Shown here in pieces: positions 1 through 6,718 of a stretch of DNA of 12,322 nt; the stretch's first letter is position 1; every line of letters starts with the position of its first letter. Below the pieces are notes generated by a model. The model saw nothing but the letters and a program-made list of their open reading frames with translations, ran no database searches and was not told the origin of the DNA. This stretch comes from Thermohalobaculum sp038528605 (GTDB taxonomy: Bacteria > Pseudomonadota > Alphaproteobacteria > Rhodobacterales > Rhodobacteraceae): positions 1-12,322 of the forward strand of contig JBCBEP010000103.1 of the NCBI GenBank assembly GCA_038528605.1, in the 5' to 3' direction. A program made the translations under genes and the position numbers.

Positions 1-1535
1 AGTGGGAGGCTTGCGATGCCCGCGGCAGCCAGGGCTTCGGCCGTCATCGCAAGGTTGGCGCCGAGGCCCATATCCCGCCGCGCATGGCCGACGAGCCTGA
101 GGTGCGGCGCCGTTCCGTCCTCGCCTGTGGCTATGGAGGTGGTGCTCGTGGCGGTGCTCGTGGCGGGCAGATGGAGCGGCGGCAGCTGCCGGCTGGGGCC
201 TGTGTGTGGGTGGGCCGTGAGGGTGTTGAGGAGGCGCCGTAGCGGCGGCGGTATCGGCTTGCCCGGCTGCGGCATCCCGCCCGGCAGGGCTGCGGCTAAG
301 GCGGTGGCGAGGCCGAGGCCTGTGAGCCGCGCGGTTCCGCCATCGGGCCCGACGGGTGCGCTGAGGCTTGATGGCAGGGGGCTGCCGCTGCGTTGCGTGT
401 CGCGAGCGGGGCGGCACTCAGCGGCCCTTGCCGCGATGCTGGCGAGTGCTTCGCCCAAGGCCTCCAGCAGCGGGGTGTCGGCTGCAGGCGGGGGCTGCAG
501 AGGGGCGCGCAGAGCGTCCGCACCGGCCAGTGCCGCCCAGGCGCGCTGGGGGGCGCTCTCACGCGCGAGCATCGCCGCTTCCGCAGCGCTGAGGGGAGCG
601 TGGCCCGCGCTGCGCAGGGTATCCGCCATGCCTGCCAGGGCCGCGTCGCTTTCAAGCTCCGCCTGCGCCCAGCGGCGGAGGAGGCTCGCCGCATCGCCTG
701 CGGGTAAGCTCCTGTCCGCTCCTCCCAGGCCATGCCCAGATTTGGCGCTGAGGTTCGGAAGCGCGCCGCGGGTGGCGCGCAGCTGGCTCATCCACGCCTC
801 GACTGGTGCCCCGGGTTGGGACCAACGGGGGCAGGGGGCGAGGGCGGCCGCGAGCGCCCGGCTTCGGGTCGTGGGTGAGGGTCCCTGCGCTGCGTCGGCC
901 AGCGTCGCCGCCGTGCCCTCGAATGCCCCGTCGCCCAGGAGGGTGGCCATGCTGGCGGCGAGGCGGCCTTCCCGCCCGTCCCCCCACGCGGCGGCGAGGA
1001 GATGCGCCGCCAGGGCGGGCGGGCGCTCCGGGGCCGACGGGGCCTTGCTGCCCAGCCTTTTGAGGAGCGGCCCGACGATGCGCGCGGCCGGGCGCCAGCC
1101 GCCTGCCCGGTCCGCCCCGCGCCCGTGCACCACCAGGAAGCGTCGGCACCAGAAGGCGAGCCAGCAGAGCGTGTAGAACTGGGCGGCGAGCGCGAGGAGG
1201 CGGGCGGCAGTGTTGGGCCGCCGCATGCGTATGGCACCGGGGACGAGGACGATGCAATCCGCCACCGGGCCCTTGGCGAGGGCCGCCCGGAAGCGCCGGA
1301 GCGCGTAGGTCTTCGCGAAGTCGAGCGCCAGATGCGCGTCCCCATGGCCCGAGAGCGAGACCGTCTCCACCCTGTAGCCCCCCGAGAGGAGCGCGCCCAC
1401 GGCGGCGACAGATGCAGCGCTTTCAGCGCCTGCAATCGGCGGGAAGGTGCCGAGGACGAGCGCGTGACCGGGCAATGCGTGCGCGCTCGCCGCGGGCGGC
1501 GCGGCGCGATCGGGGCCGGGGGATCGGTCGTTCAT
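1..1535 (-). CDS. Large glycosyltransferase-like protein, N-terminal 511 codons (C-terminus outside window)
   Basis: Reading the minus strand from the ATG at 1535 gives a frame that stays open to the window edge. Residues 25-140 look like half of a GT-B (Rossmann-like) fold: a first strand ALVLGTFPP, a Gly-rich turn, then VADCIVLVPG and FLVVHGRG, with a hydrophobic stretch at about 110-130. Residues 150-470 are Ala-rich and probably helical with disordered linkers. At about 480-505 a second fold starts with LRLVGHA and GLGANLAMTAEAL. That motif closely matches one in the glycosyltransferase at 4076-6718 (GLGQNLAMSA), so I infer a paralogue whose catalytic half lies to the left. The donor and acceptor sugars cannot be told. 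There is no good Shine-Dalgarno before the ATG. A TTG at 1544-1542, with AAGGA nine bases upstream, is an alternative start; an in-frame TAA lies just above it. It is transcribed divergently from the kpsE-like gene. Confidence 0.72.
   Translation of the reverse strand, partial: MNDRSPGPDRAAPPAASAHALPGHALVLGTFPPIAGAESAASVAAVGALLSGGYRVETVSLSGHGDAHLALDFAKTYALRRFRAALAKGPVADCIVLVPGAIRMRRPNTAARLLALAAQFYTLCWLAFWCRRFLVVHGRGADRAGGWRPAARIVGPLLKRLGSKAPSAPERPPALAAHLLAAAWGDGREGRLAASMATLLGDGAFEGTAATLADAAQGPSPTTRSRALAAALAPCPRWSQPGAPVEAWMSQLRATRGALPNLSAKSGHGLGGADRSLPAGDAASLLRRWAQAELESDAALAGMADTLRSAGHAPLSAAEAAMLARESAPQRAWAALAGADALRAPLQPPPAADTPLLEALGEALASIAARAAECRPARDTQRSGSPLPSSLSAPVGPDGGTARLTGLGLATALAAALPGGMPQPGKPIPPPLRRLLNTLTAHPHTGPSRQLPPLHLPATSTATSTTSIATGEDGTAPHLRLVGHARRDMGLGANLAMTAEALAAAGIASLP
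141..164. repeat. 12-bp tandem repeat, two copies, in a coding linker
   Basis: The unit ggtgctcgtggc occurs twice in perfect tandem. It lies in the minus-strand gene and encodes a repeated Ala-Thr-Ser-Thr tetrapeptide in a low-complexity linker just ahead of the GLGANLAM fold. It looks like in-frame repeat expansion in a flexible segment, not a regulatory element. Confidence 0.75.
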
Positions 1536-1621
1536 GAGGGGCAATTCACACAATCCTTACCATGTTGGCGCTCTTCTTGCGGGCAGGCGCAACGGGGCGC
1601 GCGGCGCCCGCGGGAGGTTTG
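1536..1621. promoter_or_regulatory. Divergent intergenic gap between the glycosyltransferase-like gene and the kpsE-like gene
   Basis: These 86 bases separate two divergently oriented genes and must hold the 5' signals of both unless one is read through from further away. The stretch at about 1541-1566 is AT-richer than its surroundings. I could not match a convincing -35/-10 pair on either strand, so only the location is supported. Confidence 0.35.
1613..1617 (+). promoter_or_regulatory. Ribosome binding site deciding the kpsE-like start
   Basis: GGAGG lies four bases before the ATG at 1622. An in-frame ATG at 1562 would add 20 residues (MLALFLRAGATG...) that do not resemble the family and has no Shine-Dalgarno in front. 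The downstream start is therefore preferred. Confidence 0.6.
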
Positions 1622-2755
1622 ATGACAACGCTCGATGCGATCCCGGCGGCGGGGCCGCCCCTCAAGCTGCCGAGGCGGTCCTACATCTGGGCGGTGCTTG
1701 GCTTCCTGCTCTTCGCGGCGGGGCCGGCGCTGGCGGCTGGCTGGTACTATTACGAGGTGGCGGCGGACCGGTATGTGAGCGGCCTGCGCTACGCCATCCG
1801 CGGCGGGCCGGGCGTGGAGGGCCAGGATGGCGGCAGCGTGCAGGGGGCGGGCTTCGCCGCCGCGCTGTCGGACGGGTTCATTCTGGAGGACTTCCTGCGC
1901 TCCGAGGCGGCGCTGGCGGAGCTTGAGGCGCGGCTTGATCTGCGGGCGATGCTGGGGCGCGACGGGGGGGATCCGGTGCGCGCCTACGACGCCGGGATGC
2001 CGCCCGAGGACCTGCTTGCCTACTGGAACGCCGCCCTCGGCCTGCGCTTCGATGTGCTGACGGGCATCACCCATCTCGAGGTTCGCCTCTTCCACGCGGA
2101 GGACAGCCTGGCCGTGGCGGAGGCGCTGGTGGCGATGCTGGATGCGCTGGTCGACCGGCTTTCCGAGCAGCAGCAGAACGAGATGCTGGCCTATGTGAAC
2201 GGCGAATACGCCCAGGCGGAGGGCCGGCTGAAGGACACGCTGGATGCGATCGAGGCCTTTCGGCGCCGGACGCTCACCGTCTCGCCCACGCAGGAAGCGG
2301 CGCTCAACACCGCCACCATCGCCCAGCTCACGAGCGAGCTGACCGGGCTGCGGGTGCGCCTGCGGACCCTGATCGAGACGGTGCCGAACTCTCCCCAGAT
2401 CCGCCGGCTGCGCGAGCAGATACAGTCCCTCGAGGCGCAGATCGCGAACACCCGCGCCACCGTTGGCGGGGCGCGCAGCGAGAGCGCGCTGCCGGTGCAG
2501 CTTACGGATTTCGAGCGGTTGCAGAACGAGTATCAAATCGCCCTCGACAGCTATATCGCGACGCTGGGCCTGCAGCAGCAGGCGCAGGCGCAGGCCACGC
2601 TGGGGCGTGCGCATCTCGTGGTGTTCGTGCCGCCCCGCGCGGCGCTGACGCCAACGGCGCCGGACCGGCCGGTGGAGGTGCTCAAGATCGGCGTGGCGGC
2701 CTTTCTGCTCTGGGTCATGGGCCGGGTGCTCCTGGCGGCGCTGCGGACACCGTGA
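1622..2755 (+). CDS. Capsular polysaccharide export inner-membrane protein, KpsE/RkpR/CtrB family
   Basis: This 377-residue protein has the usual size and plan of the polysaccharide co-polymerase that works with a KpsMT-type ABC transporter, linking the inner membrane to the outer-membrane exporter. A short cytoplasmic N-terminus is followed by a membrane segment at about 21-44 (YIWAVLGFLLFAAG), then the family-like sequence ADRYVSGLRYAIRGG at the start of the periplasmic part. Residues about 195-310 are long, probably coiled-coil helices that include PNSPQIRRLREQIQSLEAQI. A Pro-rich stretch (VPPRAALTPTAPDRP) precedes the second membrane segment at about 350-372, as in this family. It is the only plus-strand gene in the left 10 kb and stands between two minus-strand genes. 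Its last 41 bases overlap the 3' end of the ABC ATPase gene. No KpsM permease or outer-membrane KpsD homologue is in the window. Confidence 0.9.
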   Translation: MTTLDAIPAAGPPLKLPRRSYIWAVLGFLLFAAGPALAAGWYYYEVAADRYVSGLRYAIRGGPGVEGQDGGSVQGAGFAAALSDGFILEDFLRSEAALAELEARLDLRAMLGRDGGDPVRAYDAGMPPEDLLAYWNAALGLRFDVLTGITHLEVRLFHAEDSLAVAEALVAMLDALVDRLSEQQQNEMLAYVNGEYAQAEGRLKDTLDAIEAFRRRTLTVSPTQEAALNTATIAQLTSELTGLRVRLRTLIETVPNSPQIRRLREQIQSLEAQIANTRATVGGARSESALPVQLTDFERLQNEYQIALDSYIATLGLQQQAQAQATLGRAHLVVFVPPRAALTPTAPDRPVEVLKIGVAAFLLWVMGRVLLAALRTP

Positions 2756-4076
2756 GCGCTCGGTGGGGTTTTCCGGCATTGGGTCGGAGGTCTGTCGCGC
2801 GGGGGGCCGCGGTCCCCGGTGCTTCGGCCTGCGAAGATGGCTCCCCCTCCACTGTGGCGGGGCGGGGACGGCGGCCCTTGAAGAGGGTCCGGTAAGCCGG
2901 GGGGAGGGCAGGCTTGAGCGGGTGCGTCACAACGGCGGGGCGTACGGGCGCGCTTCGCGCGGCCTTCGCCATTCCCGCAGGCGCGGTTTCGGCCATGTCC
3001 TCCGGCCCGAGGCGCAGAACGGTACCAGCGGAGAGCACCGGCGTCGGCGCTGGGCGCCGCGTGTCGGCGGATGGCGGCTTTGGGTGGGGAACGCTGAGCC
3101 CTCTGGAAGGCGCGGGCGCGGCCTCGCGCTTCGGCCTGGCCCTGCCGCTCTGCGATCCTGGCGCGGCCGCGGCTGCTGCCTCCGCTGCCTTGTGAGCTAC
3201 GGGCGCGATCGTACGCGAGGGCTGGGCTGCCGGTTCCGCAGCGCCCGGCGTGGCGCTCGTCGCGGCGCTCGGAGCGGCAATTCGGGCGGCGACCGGCTTG
3301 GGAACTGGGAAGGGCTTCCGATCAGGAGTGTCGGCCGCTTTGGTTGGCCGGGCCGGTTTCTTGCGTCGCTTTTCGTCGAACAGCGCGATCGCCTCCTCGA
3401 TATCAGCAAGCGGGCGCAGAAGGCCGTTCTCGAGTAGCAGCAGGCGATCGGGCGCCATGGCGCGCAGGGAGGTGACGCCTGCCGTGAGCCAGACCACCGC
3501 GGCATCCTTGCGGCGTGCCGCCAGCCGCTCGGCGAGGGCCCCGGCGCCGGGCCCACTGCTGGGCACGAGCCCGCCATCGGCGATGTAGACATCCGCCGGG
3601 ACCAGCCATGCGGCCGCGTGGCAGAGGGCGGCGCGGGCGGGGCCTTCCAGCCGCTCGAATGACCGGTCGAGCACCGCCGGGTCGCCGATCTCCGCGGCCA
3701 CCGCCTCGGCGAAGCGCCGGCCGTTAAGCCCGGCTGCAGCGGCGCGCAGCCCGAGATCGCGCCTGATATTGCCGGTGGCGCCGAATGCCGCTGAATGCCC
3801 GATCAGTGGCGCGATACGGCCGCCGTACCAGACGCGGCCCGCATCGGGCAGGCGCTGCCCTGCCAGCACGGCGGCGAGGGTCGTCCGCCCCGATCCGCGG
3901 CGGCCGAGAATGGCGGTGAGCTCCCCACGGCGGAAGACCGCCGACGCCCCGCCAAGCACGGGTTTCCCGGCATAGTGCTTCACCACACCGAGCGCCGCGA
4001 TGACGGCTTGCTTGGACTGGCAGGGCTCCACGGGCGCCGGTGGCAGGGCCGGGAGGGTGATGCGGGGGGCCGCCAT
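2715..4076 (-). CDS. KpsT-like ABC ATPase with degenerate catalytic motifs and long Ala/Pro-rich C-terminal tail
   Basis: The 453-residue protein has a KpsT-type nucleotide-binding fold at about 20-220, the part that in this family powers capsule export through KpsM. The fold is recognisable but its motifs are altered. Walker A is GRRGSGRTT with Arg64 where Lys is normal. The signature region reads RLEGPARAAL at 142-151. Walker B is VYIADGG, keeping Asp167 but with Gly168 for the catalytic Glu. The switch His is replaced by Ala199 (WLTAGVTSL). ATP hydrolysis is therefore doubtful; a structural or regulatory role is my inference. From about residue 245 a 200-residue tail rich in Ala, Pro, Arg and Lys follows, which is not part of ordinary KpsT proteins of about 220 residues. 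The ATG at 4076 shares one base with the TGA of the glycosyltransferase gene, so translation is probably coupled. It is last in the four-gene operon, and its 3' end runs 41 bases into the opposing kpsE-like gene. Confidence 0.8.
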   Translation of the reverse strand: MAAPRITLPALPPAPVEPCQSKQAVIAALGVVKHYAGKPVLGGASAVFRRGELTAILGRRGSGRTTLAAVLAGQRLPDAGRVWYGGRIAPLIGHSAAFGATGNIRRDLGLRAAAAGLNGRRFAEAVAAEIGDPAVLDRSFERLEGPARAALCHAAAWLVPADVYIADGGLVPSSGPGAGALAERLAARRKDAAVVWLTAGVTSLRAMAPDRLLLLENGLLRPLADIEEAIALFDEKRRKKPARPTKAADTPDRKPFPVPKPVAARIAAPSAATSATPGAAEPAAQPSRTIAPVAHKAAEAAAAAAPGSQSGRARPKREAAPAPSRGLSVPHPKPPSADTRRPAPTPVLSAGTVLRLGPEDMAETAPAGMAKAARSAPVRPAVVTHPLKPALPPAYRTLFKGRRPRPATVEGEPSSQAEAPGTAAPRATDLRPNAGKPHRALTVSAAPPGAPGP

Positions 4077-6718
4077 CAGATCACGCCCGCGCGTTCGAGC
4101 GCTGCGCGATAGCGGGCGGCGCAGGCCTCGATCGAGTAGTCACGCCGCATGAACGCCTGCCCGGCCGCGGCGCGGGTGCGGGCCTCCCCCGGCCGGTCTC
4201 GCACGCGCCGCATCGCCTCTGCCAGGGCCACCACATCTATATCCGCCCAGTGCGCGCCGCGGACGGGCAGGATGCTCTCTCCCGCCGCTACCGGGCGGGG
4301 CTGCCAGGGCACGGGATACCCGGTCTCGGCGGTGAGAAAGTCGCGTGGGCCGGAGTAATCGGTCCCGATCACGGGCCGGCCGAGCATGAGCGCGTAGGCC
4401 GGCATGTAGCCGAACCCCTCCGCCCGGTGGGGCGAGACAAGGCAGTTCGCCTCTGCGATCAGGCCAATGAGCTCGGCGAAGGGCAGGTGCTCTGCGATGA
4501 TGAGAATGCGCGGGTCCGCCTCCGCCTCCGCGAGGATGGCGGGCCACATCCCGTTGGGGTCGCCCCAATGGCCGGGAACCGGTGGCGTGGTCTTGATCAC
4601 GAGGCGGACTGCCCGGTCCCCCCAAGCACCGTCGAATGCCTGTCGAAAGGCACGCACGGCCGCCAGCGGGTTCTTGCGCTCCACGGAGGAGTGGAAATCG
4701 AAGGTCACGAGGAACACGAAAGCGCGCTCGGGGATTCCGAAGCGTTGGCGGTCGATCCGTGCGGGCGCGGGCAGCCGGATGCCCTTGCCGATGGTTGTGA
4801 CCCGCGCCTCGGTATGGGGCGCGTAGAGATCGGCGACGTAGCGGCTGGGGCACCAGATCTCGTCCACAAGCTCGAGGCAAAGGTGATGGGCTTCGGGCAG
4901 GGCTTCGAGCTCCCAGAGCAGAAAGGCGATGGCGTAGAGATCCTCATGGCGGTCGAAGAGCGGATGGCAGAGGGCCTGGGGCGCTTCGTCCGCATTCAGG
5001 TGCAAGAGGAGCGCCTTGCGGCGGGGGCGCAGAGCGGGGGGCAGGTGGTCGCCCCAGCCACGCGTGGCGAAGCGGGCGCTAAGCCCCTGATCGGGTTCCT
5101 GTTCGGTGGCTTCGCCGGAGGGGCGTGCAAGCGTGCCGATCTCCGCCTGCTCCGGCCCTTCCCGGTGTTGCGGCATTGGCGAGCGGATCGTCATGGTGGG
5201 CGGCGGCGCGGGCGCTTCGGCGCATGAGACGGGTGCGGGGCGAGCGGGCGGGACGGCGGTGGCCATGGTCTCCGGTCCCGGCCCTATCGCCGGTCGTGCC
5301 GCCGGTTCAGCGGCCAGTTCCGCCCCCAGCGCGGGGCCCGGGAGCAGCGCGGCAGGCGGATCGAGGCGCAGGGGCGCGCCGTTGAAGGGGGTCATCGCCT
5401 CTGCAAAGCCGTGCTCGCTGTCCCGCACCCTGAAGGGTATCCCGGCGCGTGCGAGGACGGTGGCGCTCATGGCGAGGTTCTGACCGAGCCCGGTGCTCGA
5501 GCCGGCGAGGCCCACGAGATCGAGCTTCCGGTCCGTCGCGCACCATGCGGCCTCATCGATGCTGGCGAAACGGCCGAGCGCGGGGAAGGCGCGGCAGGCC
5601 TGCGCGCGGAACCAGTGGGCGAGGGCCCGCCCCGCGGTCTCGTCCGCCGGCACGCCCTTGCCCGCGGCAAGGCCCAGCAGCACCTCGAAGCGGCTGACGC
5701 CGCCATAGACGCCCGGGCAGGCCTCGGCGAACCAGCGGATGCAATGGTCGTTGAAGGAAAGCCGCCGCGTGGGCGTGTTGAAGACGTGCAGCAGCAGGTC
5801 GAAGACGAAGGCCACACGGTCGGCCGCCCGCTCGAGGCGATAGCTCTGGCGGTATGTGGCGGAGCCGCGATGCATCTCGACAAGCGCGGCGCCGAGCGGG
5901 AAGGGCGCGCCATGCCCCGCATCGGGGATGGCCACGAGCCGCTCGACCAGCCATGGCGGCGTGAGGCTCCCGGCTATGGGCCGTTCGCCTGCGAAGGCAT
6001 GTACCCACCAGGCCGCGACGGCGCCAGCGCTGCCCTGGGCCGTGAGCTCGGGCGCCGAGTGCTGCGCGGCTGCGGCGAGCATGTGGCTCATGCGGGGCGC
6101 GCGGCTCCACGGGTCGCCCGCGTCCGCATTCAGCGCTGCGGCAAGTGCTGCTCCGAGGGGCGCCGTGCCGCGCAGCGTTGCCGCCCCACTCTCTGCATAG
6201 TGGAGGGCGAAGCGGACCGCCTCCCACGGGTCGTCGAGCGACGGGGCCGAGACCGGCCTGCCGAGCGCTGCCGCGTGGGCGAGGTATCGGCTGATGGGCG
6301 GACCGGCGCGCTCGCCCGCCGTGGTCCCCGGTGCCGGGCGGAGGGCCTGGCGCGCCCGGGGGCCCAGCCGTTCCTGGCCGGGCTCTTCCGGGTCGGCGCC
6401 CGTGTCGCCCGCCTCGGGGCGCTGCGCTGCGATAATGCCGAGTTGCGCATAGCTCGCGAAGGGAAAGGCGGCGATCACGCGGCGGAGGAGGGCGATGTCG
6501 TCCGGATCCTCGGGCGCGGCCACCGGGGCGGGATCTCGTCCGGCGATACCCCGTCCGGACGGTACCACGGGTGCCAGGCCCGATAGGGCGGCACGTTTCG
6601 GCGCAGGGGGGCACGCCGCTGGGCCGGGCGCTGTGTGCGACACTGCGGGCGGCAACGCGGGTGGTTGTGCTGCCGGATGCGCGCAGGACTGCGCGGCGCG
6701 GGCGGAAGCTTGCGTCAA
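4076..6718 (-). CDS. Large GT-B (GT4-like) glycosyltransferase with N-terminal helical region, TTG start
   Basis: The protein has 880 residues when started at TTG 6718. Residues 1-70 are disordered and Ala/Pro-rich. Residues 73-395 are probably helical and resemble the helical modules found before some bacterial glycosyltransferase domains. The catalytic GT-B fold begins at about 400 with LVGLAG and GLGQNLAM (410-417). It is interrupted by a low-complexity stretch at about 455-565 and resumes with KALLLHLNADEAP. The C-terminal half has ERKNP with Lys682 and the donor-site motif HRAEGFGYMPAYAL with Glu767, followed by GRPVIGTDYSGPRDF. This supports a nucleotide-sugar transferase of the GT4 type acting in the cytoplasm. 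The second Glu of the usual EX7E motif is Tyr775. An ATG at 7018 in the same frame would overlap the upstream gene by 304 bases and add an Arg/Pro-rich stretch with no domain, so I reject it. The gene is flanked by coupled genes on both sides. Substrates are unknown. Confidence 0.82.
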   Translation of the reverse strand: MTQASARAAQSCAHPAAQPPALPPAVSHTAPGPAACPPAPKRAALSGLAPVVPSGRGIAGRDPAPVAAPEDPDDIALLRRVIAAFPFASYAQLGIIAAQRPEAGDTGADPEEPGQERLGPRARQALRPAPGTTAGERAGPPISRYLAHAAALGRPVSAPSLDDPWEAVRFALHYAESGAATLRGTAPLGAALAAALNADAGDPWSRAPRMSHMLAAAAQHSAPELTAQGSAGAVAAWWVHAFAGERPIAGSLTPPWLVERLVAIPDAGHGAPFPLGAALVEMHRGSATYRQSYRLERAADRVAFVFDLLLHVFNTPTRRLSFNDHCIRWFAEACPGVYGGVSRFEVLLGLAAGKGVPADETAGRALAHWFRAQACRAFPALGRFASIDEAAWCATDRKLDLVGLAGSSTGLGQNLAMSATVLARAGIPFRVRDSEHGFAEAMTPFNGAPLRLDPPAALLPGPALGAELAAEPAARPAIGPGPETMATAVPPARPAPVSCAEAPAPPPTMTIRSPMPQHREGPEQAEIGTLARPSGEATEQEPDQGLSARFATRGWGDHLPPALRPRRKALLLHLNADEAPQALCHPLFDRHEDLYAIAFLLWELEALPEAHHLCLELVDEIWCPSRYVADLYAPHTEARVTTIGKGIRLPAPARIDRQRFGIPERAFVFLVTFDFHSSVERKNPLAAVRAFRQAFDGAWGDRAVRLVIKTTPPVPGHWGDPNGMWPAILAEAEADPRILIIAEHLPFAELIGLIAEANCLVSPHRAEGFGYMPAYALMLGRPVIGTDYSGPRDFLTAETGYPVPWQPRPVAAGESILPVRGAHWADIDVVALAEAMRRVRDRPGEARTRAAAGQAFMRRDYSIEACAARYRAALERAGVI

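Noticed and set aside
16..1176. A 386-codon open frame on the plus strand at the left end
   Set aside because: It is an antisense shadow of the minus-strand glycosyltransferase-like gene. Its translation is Arg/Ala/Ser-rich with no domain, while the minus frame shows fold motifs and a paralogue.
1541..1566. Possible sigma-70 promoter in the left divergent gap
   Set aside because: TTCACA-like and TTGTGTG-like strings are present, but no partner hexamer lies at suitable spacing on either strand.
1532..2779. A 415-codon minus-strand frame opposite the kpsE-like gene
   Set aside because: The product is rich in Arg, His and Gln, typical of antisense reading of GC-rich coding DNA. The plus strand gives a clear KpsE-type protein.
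4250..6586. Long plus-strand frames (325 and 391 codons) opposite the glycosyltransferase
   Set aside because: They have no recognisable domains and skewed Gly/Arg/Ala content, and lie wholly antisense to a gene with clear GT-B motifs.
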